A DNA stretch of 64,000 nt from Actinomycetales bacterium Actino_02 (GTDB taxonomy: Bacteria; Actinomycetota; Actinomycetes; Propionibacteriales; Propionibacteriaceae): positions 536,532-600,531 of the forward strand of contig LUYM01000006.1 in assembly GCA_001603275.1 (NCBI GenBank), read 5' to 3'. The notes below the pieces were generated by a model. The model was not told the DNA's origin. It saw only the letters and a list, made by a program, of their open reading frames with translations, and searched no databases. The position numbers and the translations under genes are program-made. Below are positions 36,939-45,510 of the stretch, piece after piece; position 1 is the first letter of the stretch, and every line of letters begins with the position of its first letter.

Positions 36939-38261
36939 ATGAGTTCGACCTTTGGCGATATCGCCCTGATTGCGCTGTTCATCGTGATCGGTGGCGTCTT
37001 CGCGGCCGCAGAGATGGCGCTGGTCTCGCTGCGCGAGTCGCAGATCCGCCAACTCAGCGGACGCGGCCAGCGCGGACGCACCGTGGCGAATCTGACCGCC
37101 GACCCGAACCGCTTCCTCTCTGCAGTGCAGATCGGCGTCACCCTGGCCGGCTTCCTTTCCGCCGCCTTCGGTGGCGCCACTCTGGCCGACGCGCTGGCCG
37201 GCTGGCTGACCGGGCTGGGCCTTGCCTCTCCGGTGGCCGGACCGCTCAGCCTGGTGCTGGTGACGCTGGCGATCTCCTACTTCTCCATCGTCTTGGGCGA
37301 GTTGGCCGCCAAACGGCTGGCCATGCAGCGCGCCGAGGCGTTTGCGCTGGCCCTGGCCCCACTGGTCAGCGCCATCGCGTGGCTGGCCACGCCGGTGATC
37401 TGGTTCCTGGGCAAGTCCACCGACCTGGTCGTCCGGGTATTCGGCGGCGACCCCAAGGCCGGCCGCGAAGAAGTCACCGACGAAGAGTTGCGGGCCATGG
37501 TCGGCTCCTCGGCCACCCTGGGTGACGAGGAGCGGCAGATCGTCGACGAGGTGTTTGCGGCCGGCGAGGTGAGCCTGCGCGAGGCGATGGTTCCGCGCAC
37601 CGAGGTCGACTTCCTGGACGGCGACCTGACCGTGCACCAGGCCTATCTCGAGGTGCAGCAGGCGACCCACAGCCGCTATCCGGTGATCGGCGAGGACTCC
37701 GACGATGTGCTCGGCTTCGTCCACATCCGCGACCTGGCTGTGCTGGATCCGCAGCTGCGCAAGCAGCCGGTGCGGGATCTGGTGCGTCCGGTGATGTCGC
37801 TGCCGCAGTCGGTCAGGATCCTGCGGGCACTGTCGGAGATGCGGCAGAACAAGCAGCACCTGGTGATCGTCCGCGACGAGTACGGCGGCACCGCGGGCAT
37901 CGTCACCATCGAGGATCTGGTCGAGGAGCTGATCGGCGACATCACCGACGAGTTCGACGCCGAAGCCGAGCCCACCCGCAGCGGACGTGACCGGGCCGAA
38001 CTCGACGGTCTGATGACTCTGCAGGACTTCGCCGACGAGTTCGGCTACGTCCTGCCCGAAGGCCCCTACGACACGGCGGCCGGTTTCCTGATGGCCCAGC
38101 TCGGCGCCTTGCCGGAGCTCGGCGACTCCTGCCAGGTCGTCCTGGAACCGGTCGAGGAGGGGGTGGCCGCCACCTTCGAGCTGACCGTCACCGAACTCGA
38201 CGGACGCCGCGCCGCAAGACTCCGACTCGTCAATCTCGGACCACAGCCCGCCGCCGAGTAG
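36939..38261 (+). CDS. CNNM/CBS/CorC-HlyC family membrane protein
   Basis: This 440-residue member of the family formerly called hemolysin C or CorC has a CNNM (DUF21) domain with four membrane segments at 1-195 (FAAAEMALVSLRESQIRQL is characteristic). A CBS pair follows at about 215-335 (MVPRTEVDFLD; IVRDEYGGTAGIVTIEDLVE), and a CorC_HlyC domain at about 350-435. It is linked to Mg/Co efflux or homeostasis. The ATG at 36939 overlaps the intergenic end of the divergent CDP-alcohol gene's promoter. There is no evidence for toxin function despite the old name. Confidence 0.93.
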   Translation: MSSTFGDIALIALFIVIGGVFAAAEMALVSLRESQIRQLSGRGQRGRTVANLTADPNRFLSAVQIGVTLAGFLSAAFGGATLADALAGWLTGLGLASPVAGPLSLVLVTLAISYFSIVLGELAAKRLAMQRAEAFALALAPLVSAIAWLATPVIWFLGKSTDLVVRVFGGDPKAGREEVTDEELRAMVGSSATLGDEERQIVDEVFAAGEVSLREAMVPRTEVDFLDGDLTVHQAYLEVQQATHSRYPVIGEDSDDVLGFVHIRDLAVLDPQLRKQPVRDLVRPVMSLPQSVRILRALSEMRQNKQHLVIVRDEYGGTAGIVTIEDLVEELIGDITDEFDAEAEPTRSGRDRAELDGLMTLQDFADEFGYVLPEGPYDTAAGFLMAQLGALPELGDSCQVVLEPVEEGVAATFELTVTELDGRRAARLRLVNLGPQPAAE

Positions 38262-38291
38262 TCTTCTGCCGTCACGACGAGGAGGTGGGGC

Positions 38292-39512
38292 GTGTCGATC
38301 GCCGACCCGGATGGTGCGGTGCTGCTCACTTCCGATGAGGTTGGACCGCTGCTGAGCGCTGCGGTGAGCCATGCCGGCGGCGAGCTGGTGTCCTGGTCGC
38401 TGGACCACGTGGACGCCAATCCGTCCCAATCCACCACCGCGACCTACTCCGCCTTGATCGACTGGCCCTATGGCCGCCGCGAGGAGCTGCTCGGCGTCAG
38501 CGCCCGCGCTTCCGGTCCGGCCGACACCGATACCGCCGCCGAGATCTTCGGTGATGGCCGTCGCGAGGTCGCCGTCTGGATCTACCCGCAGGATCCGGAT
38601 CTGCCCGGGCTGGCCCGCGCCGCCTATGCCGAGTCGATGGCCGAGGTCTGCAACAGTCATCAGGTCTTCTCCGCACCGGTCAGTCCGGCCGATCTGCAGC
38701 TGCAGATGATCGGCTACCGGCCGCGCCGCCGGGCGGTGGTCAAGGTCGATCGGACGGCCACCGGCGAGGTCGTCTACGTCAAGGTGCTGCGCGCGAAGCT
38801 GCTCGACGAGGTGGTCGGCCGGCATCGGCTGCTGGCCGCCGGCGGGGTACCGGTCGCCCCGATCGCCGCCGTCACCGAGGATCATCTGCTGATCCTGCGT
38901 GAGTTATCCGGGGTCTCCTTGGCCAAGGCCATCTTCGATCCGGTGGATCCGTGCACGGCCGAGTCGCTGATCGATCTGCTTGACCGGATGCCGTCCACGG
39001 TCTCGTCGCTGACCAGGCGTCCGCCCTGGTCGGACGCGGTGGACCACTATGCCCGGGTGGTCTCCCAGGCGATGCCGTCGCTGGAGCCGAAGCTGAACTG
39101 GCTGGTCGAGGTGATCCAGTCCGGGCTGGCCCCGATCCCGGTCGGCAGTGAGCCGACCCACGGCGACTTCCACGAGGGTCAGGTGCACGTGCAGGGCGGA
39201 CGGATCTGCGGCCTGTTGGACACCGACACGATCGGTCCGGGGCGCCGTGCCGATGATCTGGCCTGCCTGGTCGCGCATCTGTCGACGATTCAGCGGATGA
39301 ATGCCGCGCAGGAGGCTCGCGTTCACCAGCTGATTCGTACCTGGGTGCCGGTCTTCGACACCCGAGTCGACCCCACTGAGCTGCGGCTGCGCTCGGCTGC
39401 GGTGATCATCTCGCTGGCCACCGGGCCGTTCCGCGGCCAGGAGCCGGACTGGGAGCGGGAGACCGCGGCTATGATCGGCTCGGCCGAGGCGCTGGTTCGC
39501 CAGGTTCGCTAG
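38292..39512 (+). CDS. APH-like phosphotransferase
   Basis: This protein has 406 residues. The C-terminal half has the aminoglycoside-phosphotransferase/choline-kinase catalytic loop THGDFHEGQVHV, with Gln where Asn is common, and the metal Asp in GLLDTDTIGPGRRADDLA. The N-terminal half is less clear and may hold a degenerate nucleotide-binding lobe (VYVKVLRAK). Small-molecule kinase activity is likely; substrate unknown. Its GTG start has AGGAGG just upstream. The SAHH-like gene starts 40 bp on, so co-transcription is possible. Confidence 0.83.
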   Translation: MSIADPDGAVLLTSDEVGPLLSAAVSHAGGELVSWSLDHVDANPSQSTTATYSALIDWPYGRREELLGVSARASGPADTDTAAEIFGDGRREVAVWIYPQDPDLPGLARAAYAESMAEVCNSHQVFSAPVSPADLQLQMIGYRPRRRAVVKVDRTATGEVVYVKVLRAKLLDEVVGRHRLLAAGGVPVAPIAAVTEDHLLILRELSGVSLAKAIFDPVDPCTAESLIDLLDRMPSTVSSLTRRPPWSDAVDHYARVVSQAMPSLEPKLNWLVEVIQSGLAPIPVGSEPTHGDFHEGQVHVQGGRICGLLDTDTIGPGRRADDLACLVAHLSTIQRMNAAQEARVHQLIRTWVPVFDTRVDPTELRLRSAAVIISLATGPFRGQEPDWERETAAMIGSAEALVRQVR

Positions 39513-39552
39513 CTGCGCCGTCGGCGGCGCTTGCTTGTACGGTGTGCACGTG

Positions 39553-40923
39553 GTGACCTCTGAGCTGGGCTGGGCCGAGCTGGTGCTGCGGCGCTACGCC
39601 AGGCAGACCAACCAATTGCTGGCCGGACGCAGCTTCGCCGTCCCCGGCGCGGGGCCGCGGGCCGCCGCCCTACAGCTGGCCCTGACCCGAATCGGCGCTC
39701 AGCTGGTCGCGGCCGACGACCCGCGCGCGGCGGCGGTCTTCGCCGCCGATGCCCCGGAGGTCGACTTCGCCGGGAGCCGGGACACTGCCGCCGAGCGGAT
39801 CGACTATGCCGCAGCCCGGATGCCGGCGGTGATTGCCGCGGGCCGGCGACTGGCCGCGTCCGGAAAGCTGGCCGGGTTGCGAGTCGGGCTCTCCCTGGTG
39901 CTGGAGCCCAAGACCGCGGTGCTGGCGCTCGCGCTGCAGGGCGCGGGCGCCCAGGTGAGCCTGCTCGGGCGCTGGGCCGAGACCGACCAGGCCGTCGCCG
40001 CCGAACTGGCTCGCCGCGGCCTCACCCTCTTCGCCACCGACGACCAGAGCCAGGACGATGCGCTGGCCGACGCCTTCCTGAGGCAACGGCTGCACATCCT
40101 GCTGGACGATGGCTCGCGGCTGATCCGAATGCTGCTCGAGCGTCCCGACGATGCTGCCGACCTGATCGGCGCGGCAGAGGAAACCACCAGCGGATTGTGG
40201 GGGCTGGAAGGGCACTCGCTGCCGTTCCCGGTGATCGCTGTAAACGACGCCGGCTCCAAGCTGTGGTTCGACAATGCCCACGGCACCGGCCAGTCGTGCC
40301 TGTTCACGATCGCCGATCTGGTCGCGCCCGAGGCTGCCTGGCTGCAGGGCCGGGTCGTGGCGCTGGCCGGTTTCGGCGCGGTCGGTGAGGGCTTCGCTCG
40401 GCATGCCGCCGCGCTGGGCGCCGACGTCCGGGTCGCCGAGATTGATCCGCGAGCCGAGCTGCGGGCCCGTTTCGCGGGCTTCGTCACCGGTTCACTGACC
40501 GAACTGGCCGCTCAGGCAGACCTGATCGTGTCGGCCACCGGGCGGGCAGGAACGATTGGCGTGGACGTCATGGAGGCCGCGGCCGACGGGGCTGTCCTAG
40601 CCGTGGCAGGCGGAGTGGATGGCGAGGTAAATCTGGCCGGAGCGTTGGCGGACGGCTGGCAGCTGGACGAGGTCGCACCGAAGATCGCCGATCTCGTCAA
40701 GGACGGACGCCGACTGCGGCTGCTGGATCGTGGCGAGTGCATCAACTGCACGGCGGGGGAGGGCAACCCGATCGAGATCATGGATCTGTCGCTGGCCGTC
40801 CAGGCTTCTGCGGTGGAGTACCTCCTGGAGGCCGACCTCGCCCCCGGGCTGATCGATTTGCCGCTGGCCGCCGACCAGCGAGTGGCGCGCACCGCACTGG
40901 AGCATTGGGAGGAGCCTCGATGA
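39553..40923 (+). CDS. Divergent S-adenosyl-L-homocysteine hydrolase-like protein
   Basis: It has 456 residues. The catalytic core is like SAHH: EETTSGLWGLE, NDAGSKLWFDN (the Asn, Lys and Asp of human N181/K186/D190 are all kept), and the NAD loop VVALAGFGAVGEGFA. The substrate-side HPSF motif of normal SAHH is missing (GEGNPIEIMDLSL instead), and the C-terminal KPDxYRY tail is absent. It is therefore probably not the housekeeping enzyme and may act on a modified substrate such as S-inosylhomocysteine. Start uncertain: GTG 39553 taken; TTG 39535 and GTG 39550 are alternatives. It overlaps the amidohydrolase gene by 4 bp. Confidence 0.72.
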   Translation: MTSELGWAELVLRRYARQTNQLLAGRSFAVPGAGPRAAALQLALTRIGAQLVAADDPRAAAVFAADAPEVDFAGSRDTAAERIDYAAARMPAVIAAGRRLAASGKLAGLRVGLSLVLEPKTAVLALALQGAGAQVSLLGRWAETDQAVAAELARRGLTLFATDDQSQDDALADAFLRQRLHILLDDGSRLIRMLLERPDDAADLIGAAEETTSGLWGLEGHSLPFPVIAVNDAGSKLWFDNAHGTGQSCLFTIADLVAPEAAWLQGRVVALAGFGAVGEGFARHAAALGADVRVAEIDPRAELRARFAGFVTGSLTELAAQADLIVSATGRAGTIGVDVMEAAADGAVLAVAGGVDGEVNLAGALADGWQLDEVAPKIADLVKDGRRLRLLDRGECINCTAGEGNPIEIMDLSLAVQASAVEYLLEADLAPGLIDLPLAADQRVARTALEHWEEPR

Positions 40924-42233
40924 GCGAGGTGGTGGTCTATTCCGCCGACGTGATCGTCCCGGTCACCGCACCGGCCGTCCGCCACGGGGCGGTCGCCGTG
41001 GCCGAGGGGCGGATCCTGCACCTGGGCACTCGGGATTGGGTGCTATCGGTGCTGGAGGGACACCCCGACGTCCGTGAGGTCCACTGGCCCGGCGTTCTGC
41101 TGCCCGGCCTGATCAACGCGCACACCCACCTGCAGTACACCCGGATGGCCGAGGTGGGGCTGCGCCAATACCACGGCTTCGACGATTGGGGGCAGGCCTT
41201 CGACGCGGCCTACTCCGTCGACGGCCATCGCTGGGACCAGGCGGCGGCCGAGGGAGCCAAGCTCTCCATCGCAGCGGGCGTCACCGGCCTTGCCGATGTG
41301 GTCACCGACCTGCCCGCGGTCAGCGCGCTGCACGATCACGGGCTGCGCGGGGTCGCCTACTGGGAGATCTACGGCTGGGCCAACGAACGCTGGCGTCGCG
41401 AGGGGGCCCGGATCGAGGCCGAACTCGACCAGGTGCCGACCCCGCCGGCTCGCGGGGTCTCGCCGCACGCCCCGTACTCTCTCGACGTCGAACCGCTGCT
41501 CGATCTGCCCGACCTGGCCCGCCGCCGCGGTGCCCGGCTGCACATTCATCTGGGCGAGTCGAAGCTGGAGGAGTTGCATCCCAGCGCGGCCCGCGACGAC
41601 GCCTGGCGCACCGTGGACGCCGAGAGCTACCGCGCTTTGCGCCGGGACGGCTTCGACGCCAGTGCCACCGACTTCGTCGACCAGCTCGGCGTGCTCGGCC
41701 CGGACTGCCATATCGCCCACGGCGTCTACCTGAATGCGCACGACCGGGCCGTGCTGCGAGCTCGGATGACCGCGGTCGCCCTGTGCCCGCGCTCCAATGC
41801 GGTGATCGGGTTGGACGAGCCGCCGGTCGCCGCCTACCTCAACGAGGGCAACCTGATCGCGGTCGGCACCGACTCGCTGGCCTCGTCCCCGTCTCTGGAC
41901 TTGTTGGCTGACGTCGCCGAACTGCACCGACTCGCGCTGCGCCAGGGCTACACCGAGCCGGATCTGGCCAATCGGCTGCTCCGGGCCGCCACCCTGGGTG
42001 GTGCCGTGGCGCTGGGCATGTCGACCGGCCCGGATCGAGTGGGCCAGTTGCAGGTCGGCTCGCTGGCGGATCTGGTCTTCGTGGACGTCCCGGCCGGCGG
42101 CGTCCACGATGCGATCGAGAACGTCGTCCGCGACGGTGCCGGACGAGTGGCCGCCACGCTGCTCGGCGGCGCGCTGGCTGCCTCGACTCCGGCCTGGACC
42201 GCCCAGGCCGGTCAATCGAAGGGAATCGCATGA
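40920..42233 (+). CDS. Amidohydrolase, SAH/MTA or aminodeoxyfutalosine deaminase-like
   Basis: This metal-dependent hydrolase of 437 residues has all ligands expected of the MtaD/TrzA/MqnX group: HxH at His68/His70 (NAHTHL), His183 in SPHAPYSL, His210 and Glu213 in HLGES, His267 in AHGVYL, and Asp318 in GTDSLAS. Adenine-type deamination is the family norm. The ATG overlaps the SAHH-like stop (ATGA), so the two are coupled; the cupin follows with another 4-bp overlap. The pairing suggests deamination of S-adenosylhomocysteine before cleavage, but a futalosine-pathway role or other nucleoside is not excluded. Confidence 0.8.
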   Translation: MSEVVVYSADVIVPVTAPAVRHGAVAVAEGRILHLGTRDWVLSVLEGHPDVREVHWPGVLLPGLINAHTHLQYTRMAEVGLRQYHGFDDWGQAFDAAYSVDGHRWDQAAAEGAKLSIAAGVTGLADVVTDLPAVSALHDHGLRGVAYWEIYGWANERWRREGARIEAELDQVPTPPARGVSPHAPYSLDVEPLLDLPDLARRRGARLHIHLGESKLEELHPSAARDDAWRTVDAESYRALRRDGFDASATDFVDQLGVLGPDCHIAHGVYLNAHDRAVLRARMTAVALCPRSNAVIGLDEPPVAAYLNEGNLIAVGTDSLASSPSLDLLADVAELHRLALRQGYTEPDLANRLLRAATLGGAVALGMSTGPDRVGQLQVGSLADLVFVDVPAGGVHDAIENVVRDGAGRVAATLLGGALAASTPAWTAQAGQSKGIA

Positions 42234-42649
42234 CCATCCCTGAACGCGCCGCGGCTCTGGGCATGGAGCCGCACCCCGAAGGTGGCTGGTTCGTCCGCAC
42301 CTGGACCTCGACCGAGCGAATCGCCACCCAGGGCGGGCCGCGACCGGCCGCCACCTTGATCCACTACCTGCTCGAGGCCGGCGAGGCCTCGTCCTGGCAT
42401 CTGGTCAGCTCCGACGAGGTCTGGCTGTGGCACGGTCCGGGCAGTCTCGACCTGCAGCTGGGCGGGAGTGGACCTGCTCCCGAGGAGGGGCTGCTGCAGC
42501 GCCTGGGCGGCGGCGCGGACGAGCTGGCGCAGGTCTTGGTGCCGGCCGGCACCTGGCAGCGCAGTCTGCCCGCGGCCAAAGAGGTTCTGGTGAGTTGCCT
42601 GGTCAGCCCCGGTTTCGACTACGCAGACTGGACCTTGCTCGAGGGCTGA
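42230..42649 (+). CDS. Cupin, DUF985 (cupin_5) family
   Basis: This small beta-barrel protein has 139 residues. The family marks are HPEGGWFVRTW near the start, TLIHYLLEAGEASSWHLVSSDEVW in the middle (split here as TLIHYLLE and SSWHLV...EVW), and VLVSCLVSPGFDYADW at the end. Metal or ligand binding by the two His is possible. It is translationally coupled to the amidohydrolase, which suggests a shared pathway. Function unknown. Confidence 0.88.
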   Translation: MTIPERAAALGMEPHPEGGWFVRTWTSTERIATQGGPRPAATLIHYLLEAGEASSWHLVSSDEVWLWHGPGSLDLQLGGSGPAPEEGLLQRLGGGADELAQVLVPAGTWQRSLPAAKEVLVSCLVSPGFDYADWTLLEG

Positions 42650-42766
42650 GGGCGTCCGGCTGACGGCCACGTGCGTACGTCTGTGCACAGGACCCGTACG
42701 CTTTCCTCGCTCAGCCAGCCGGACAAGGACGTGCGGCCGCATCACCTAAGAAAGGACAAGGGGACC

Positions 42767-43666
42767 ATGACTCGGTATCTCACACGTGTCGTTGCCGCCG
42801 CCGCATCCGCGGCATTCGCGCTTGGCCTCGCGGCCTGTTCGACGGGAGTGGCCGCGTCCACCTCGCCTTCGAGCTCGCCGGCCGCCAGCGAGTCGACCAG
42901 TGCCAGCGCCACCCCGACAGCCGTCGACGTGAAGACGCTGACCGTCACTCCGGGCAAGCTCACCATCGCCACCGGCAAGCCGGCCTACTCACCGTGGGTC
43001 GAGGACGACAAGCCCGAAAGCGGTAAGGGCTTCGAGGCTGCGGTGGCCTACGCGGTCGCTGAGAAGCTCGGCTTCGCCAAGGAGGACGTGGTCTGGAAGC
43101 GGACCACCTTCGACGAGGCCATCGCTCCCGGACCGAAGGCGTGGGACTTCAACCTGCAGCAGTACTCGATCACCGACGAGCGCAAGAAGGCCGTCGACTT
43201 CTCCAGCTCGTACTACACCACCTCGCAGGCGGTACTGACCTACGCCGGTTCGCCGGCCGAGAAGGCCACCTCGATCGCCGATCTGAAGTCGGTGAAGTTC
43301 GGTGTGGCGATCGGCACTACCAGCCAGAAGGCGCTGACCACGATCATCGCCCCGACCAGCCAGCCGAAGATCTTCAACTCCAACGACGACCTGGTTCAGG
43401 CGCTGAAGAGCAAGCAGATCGAGGCGCTGGTGGTCGACCTGCCGACCGCCCTGTACCTGGCTGCAGCCGAGATCGACAACGGCAAGATCGTCGGCCAGCT
43501 GGCCGACACCTCCGGCGGCGACCAGTTCGGCCTGGTGCTGGCCAAGGGCTCCAAGCTCACTGAGCCGGTCACGGCCGCCGTGGACGCCCTCAAGGCCGAC
43601 GGCACCCTGGCAGCCCTGGAGAAGCAGTGGCTGTCGGACTCGATCAAGGTTCCGGTTCTTCAGTAA
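42767..43666 (+). CDS. Amino-acid ABC transporter solute-binding lipoprotein
   Basis: This 299-residue extracytoplasmic binding protein (family 3) has a signal peptide with lipobox LAAC (Cys24), followed by a Ser/Ala-rich linker and the binding domain (TIATGKPAYSPWVEDDK ... FNLQQYSITDERKKAVDFS), typical of polar amino acids. ATG 42767 follows AAGGAC; the frame opens earlier without similarity. First gene of a three-gene importer. Confidence 0.92.
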   Translation: MTRYLTRVVAAAASAAFALGLAACSTGVAASTSPSSSPAASESTSASATPTAVDVKTLTVTPGKLTIATGKPAYSPWVEDDKPESGKGFEAAVAYAVAEKLGFAKEDVVWKRTTFDEAIAPGPKAWDFNLQQYSITDERKKAVDFSSSYYTTSQAVLTYAGSPAEKATSIADLKSVKFGVAIGTTSQKALTTIIAPTSQPKIFNSNDDLVQALKSKQIEALVVDLPTALYLAAAEIDNGKIVGQLADTSGGDQFGLVLAKGSKLTEPVTAAVDALKADGTLAALEKQWLSDSIKVPVLQ

Positions 43667-43669
43667 CAC

Positions 43670-44557
43670 GTGACCACCACTTCAGCTGTGTCGGGGGCAG
43701 GCGCTGAGGCCCTGCCCCCGATCAGCGCACTCGAACTCGATCGGCGGCGCTACCGCCGCAACCGCACCGGACAGTCGGTGCTGATCAGCCTGGTCAGCAC
43801 GGCCGTGGTGGCGGTGATCATCTGGCAGTTTCTGATCCACTCGCCGGGCTGGAAGGTCACTCAAGAGACCTTCTTCAGCCCCGAGTACTTCATGGCGGCG
43901 CTCCCGCTGGTCTGGGACGGCCTGCTGTTGAACATGCGGGTGCTGGTCTTCGCGGTGATCGGGGTGGCGATCTGGGCGACCATCCTGGCCGGACTGCGCA
44001 GCTTGCGCGGACCGATCTTCTTCCCGCTGCGGATGCTGGCCTCCGGCTACACCGACCTCTTCCGGGGGATGCCCTTCCTGATCGTGCTCTACCTGATCGG
44101 GCTCGGCATTCCGGCATTGGGGCTGACCGACCAGATCATCCCGGTCGAACTGCTGGGCACCGTGGCTTTGGTGCTGACCTACTCCTCCTATGTGGCCGAG
44201 GTGCTGCGGGCCGGCATCGAGGCCGTCCATCCGTCCCAGCGGCTGGCGGCACGTTCGCTGGGGCTGAGTCACTACGGCACCCTGCGCCTGGTGGTGCTGC
44301 CGCAGGCGGTCCGCAAGGTGACCCCCGCGCTGATGAACGACTTCATCTCCATGCAGAAGGACGTCGGACTGATCTCGGTGCTGGGGGCGGTGGACGCCGT
44401 CCGGCAGGCCCAGATACAGGTGGCCATGACCTACAACTACACCGCCTATGTGGTGGCCGGGCTGATGTTCGTGGCCTTCAGTTGGCCGTTCATTCGGTTC
44501 ACCGACTGGCTGACCGCTCGGCAGCAAGCCCGCGAGCAGATCGGGGGGTTGGTCTGA
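43670..44557 (+). CDS. Amino-acid ABC transporter permease
   Basis: This HisM/GlnP-type permease of 295 residues has five or six membrane segments and the EAA loop EAVHPSQRLAARSLGLSHYG followed by LPQAVRKVTPALMNDF. A positively charged N-terminus (DRRRYRRNRTGQS) precedes the first segment. GTG 43670 lies 3 bp after the binding-protein stop. It is the only permease here, so it probably forms a homodimer. The stop shares one base with the ATPase start. Confidence 0.92.
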   Translation: MTTTSAVSGAGAEALPPISALELDRRRYRRNRTGQSVLISLVSTAVVAVIIWQFLIHSPGWKVTQETFFSPEYFMAALPLVWDGLLLNMRVLVFAVIGVAIWATILAGLRSLRGPIFFPLRMLASGYTDLFRGMPFLIVLYLIGLGIPALGLTDQIIPVELLGTVALVLTYSSYVAEVLRAGIEAVHPSQRLAARSLGLSHYGTLRLVVLPQAVRKVTPALMNDFISMQKDVGLISVLGAVDAVRQAQIQVAMTYNYTAYVVAGLMFVAFSWPFIRFTDWLTARQQAREQIGGLV

Positions 44558-45294
44558 TGAGCCAACCGGTGCTCGAGATGCGCGGCATCGTGAAGGTCTA
44601 CGGCAATCATCCGGTGCTGCGCGGGGTCGACCTGGCCGTCCGCAAGCACGAGGTGGTGGTGCTGATCGGAGCCTCCGGTTCGGGAAAGTCGACGCTGCTG
44701 AAGACTGCGAACCTGCTGGAGCGGATCGACGACGGCCAGATCTTCCTGTCCGGAACCGACATCAGCGATCCCCGAGTGAAGGCGGACGCCGTCCGAGCCC
44801 GGATCGGGGTGGTGTTCCAGCACTACAACCTGTTCCCGCACCTGTCGGTGCTGGACAACGTCACTCTGGCGTTGCGCAAGGTCCACGGCGTGAGCAAGGA
44901 CGAGGCCGCCGAACGCGGACGGGCGGTGCTGGCCCGGATCGGCCTGGCCGATCGTGGTTCGTCCTTCCCGGATCGGCTCTCCGGTGGCCAGCAGCAGCGG
45001 GTGGCCATTGCCCGGGCGATCGCCACCGACCCCGAGCTGCTGTTGCTCGACGAGATCACCAGCGCGCTGGATCCGATGCTGGTCGGTGAGGTGCTGGACC
45101 TGGTCGGTGAGTTGAAGGCGGGCGGCTCGACGATTCTGATGGCCACCCACGAGATGGATTTCGCCAGTCAGGTGGCTGACCGGGTGGTGTTCCTCTCCGG
45201 TGGCCGGGTCATCGAAGAGGGCCCGGCGGCCCAGGTGCTCGGCGCACCCCAGCAGCCCGAGACGATCGAGTTCCTCAGCCGCACGATGCGCTGA
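44557..45294 (+). CDS. Amino-acid ABC transporter ATP-binding protein
   Basis: This 245-residue ATPase has Walker A GASGSGKSTLLK, Q-loop VFQHYNLFPHLSV, signature LSGGQQQRVAIARA, Walker B LLLDEITSALD, and H-loop ATHEM. The GlnQ/HisP-type length and the pairing with a one-permease importer fit polar amino acids. The ATG overlaps the permease stop by 1 bp (TGATG). A 59-bp inverted repeat follows 12 bp after its stop. Confidence 0.95.
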   Translation: MSQPVLEMRGIVKVYGNHPVLRGVDLAVRKHEVVVLIGASGSGKSTLLKTANLLERIDDGQIFLSGTDISDPRVKADAVRARIGVVFQHYNLFPHLSVLDNVTLALRKVHGVSKDEAAERGRAVLARIGLADRGSSFPDRLSGGQQQRVAIARAIATDPELLLLDEITSALDPMLVGEVLDLVGELKAGGSTILMATHEMDFASQVADRVVFLSGGRVIEEGPAAQVLGAPQQPETIEFLSRTMR

Positions 45295-45306
45295 TCAGTC
45301 CCAGAC

Positions 45307-45365
45307 AAGTCGCAAGGTGGACAGTTCCTCGCCGTCTGGGCGAGAGAGTGTCCACTTTGCGACTT
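45307..45365. repeat. Two-stem inverted repeat between the ABC operon and mutA
   Basis: AAGTCGCAAGGTGGACA (45307-45323) pairs with TGTCCACTTTGCGACTT (45349-45365), 17 bases with one mismatch. An inner stem CTCGCC (45328-45333) / GGCGAG (45339-45344) sits within. It can end the ABC transcript but looks more like a repetitive palindrome. The remaining 145 bp to mutA must hold its promoter; I saw no cobalamin riboswitch there. Confidence 0.65.
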
Positions 45366-45510
45366 TTCGGGGCGAGTGAGGGCGGCCAGTCGGTGGCCGG
45401 ACGTGCAGGGTAGGAGTGCTGCGTCCAACATATGAGCGACCTCTTGCGGTGCGCATTCCGAAATGGTTCGACCATAAGGCTGGGCCGGTCCGGGGAGATA
45501 TGGTGAACTC

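Noticed and set aside
36024-38885. A 953-codon minus-strand frame containing the CDP-alcohol gene at its 3' end
   Set aside because: Only the last 270 codons look like protein; the rest is the shadow of the CNNM/CorC and APH-like genes.
45366-45510. Cobalamin riboswitch before mutA
   Set aside because: I looked for the B12-box pattern and paired arms and saw neither; the gap is also short for that element.
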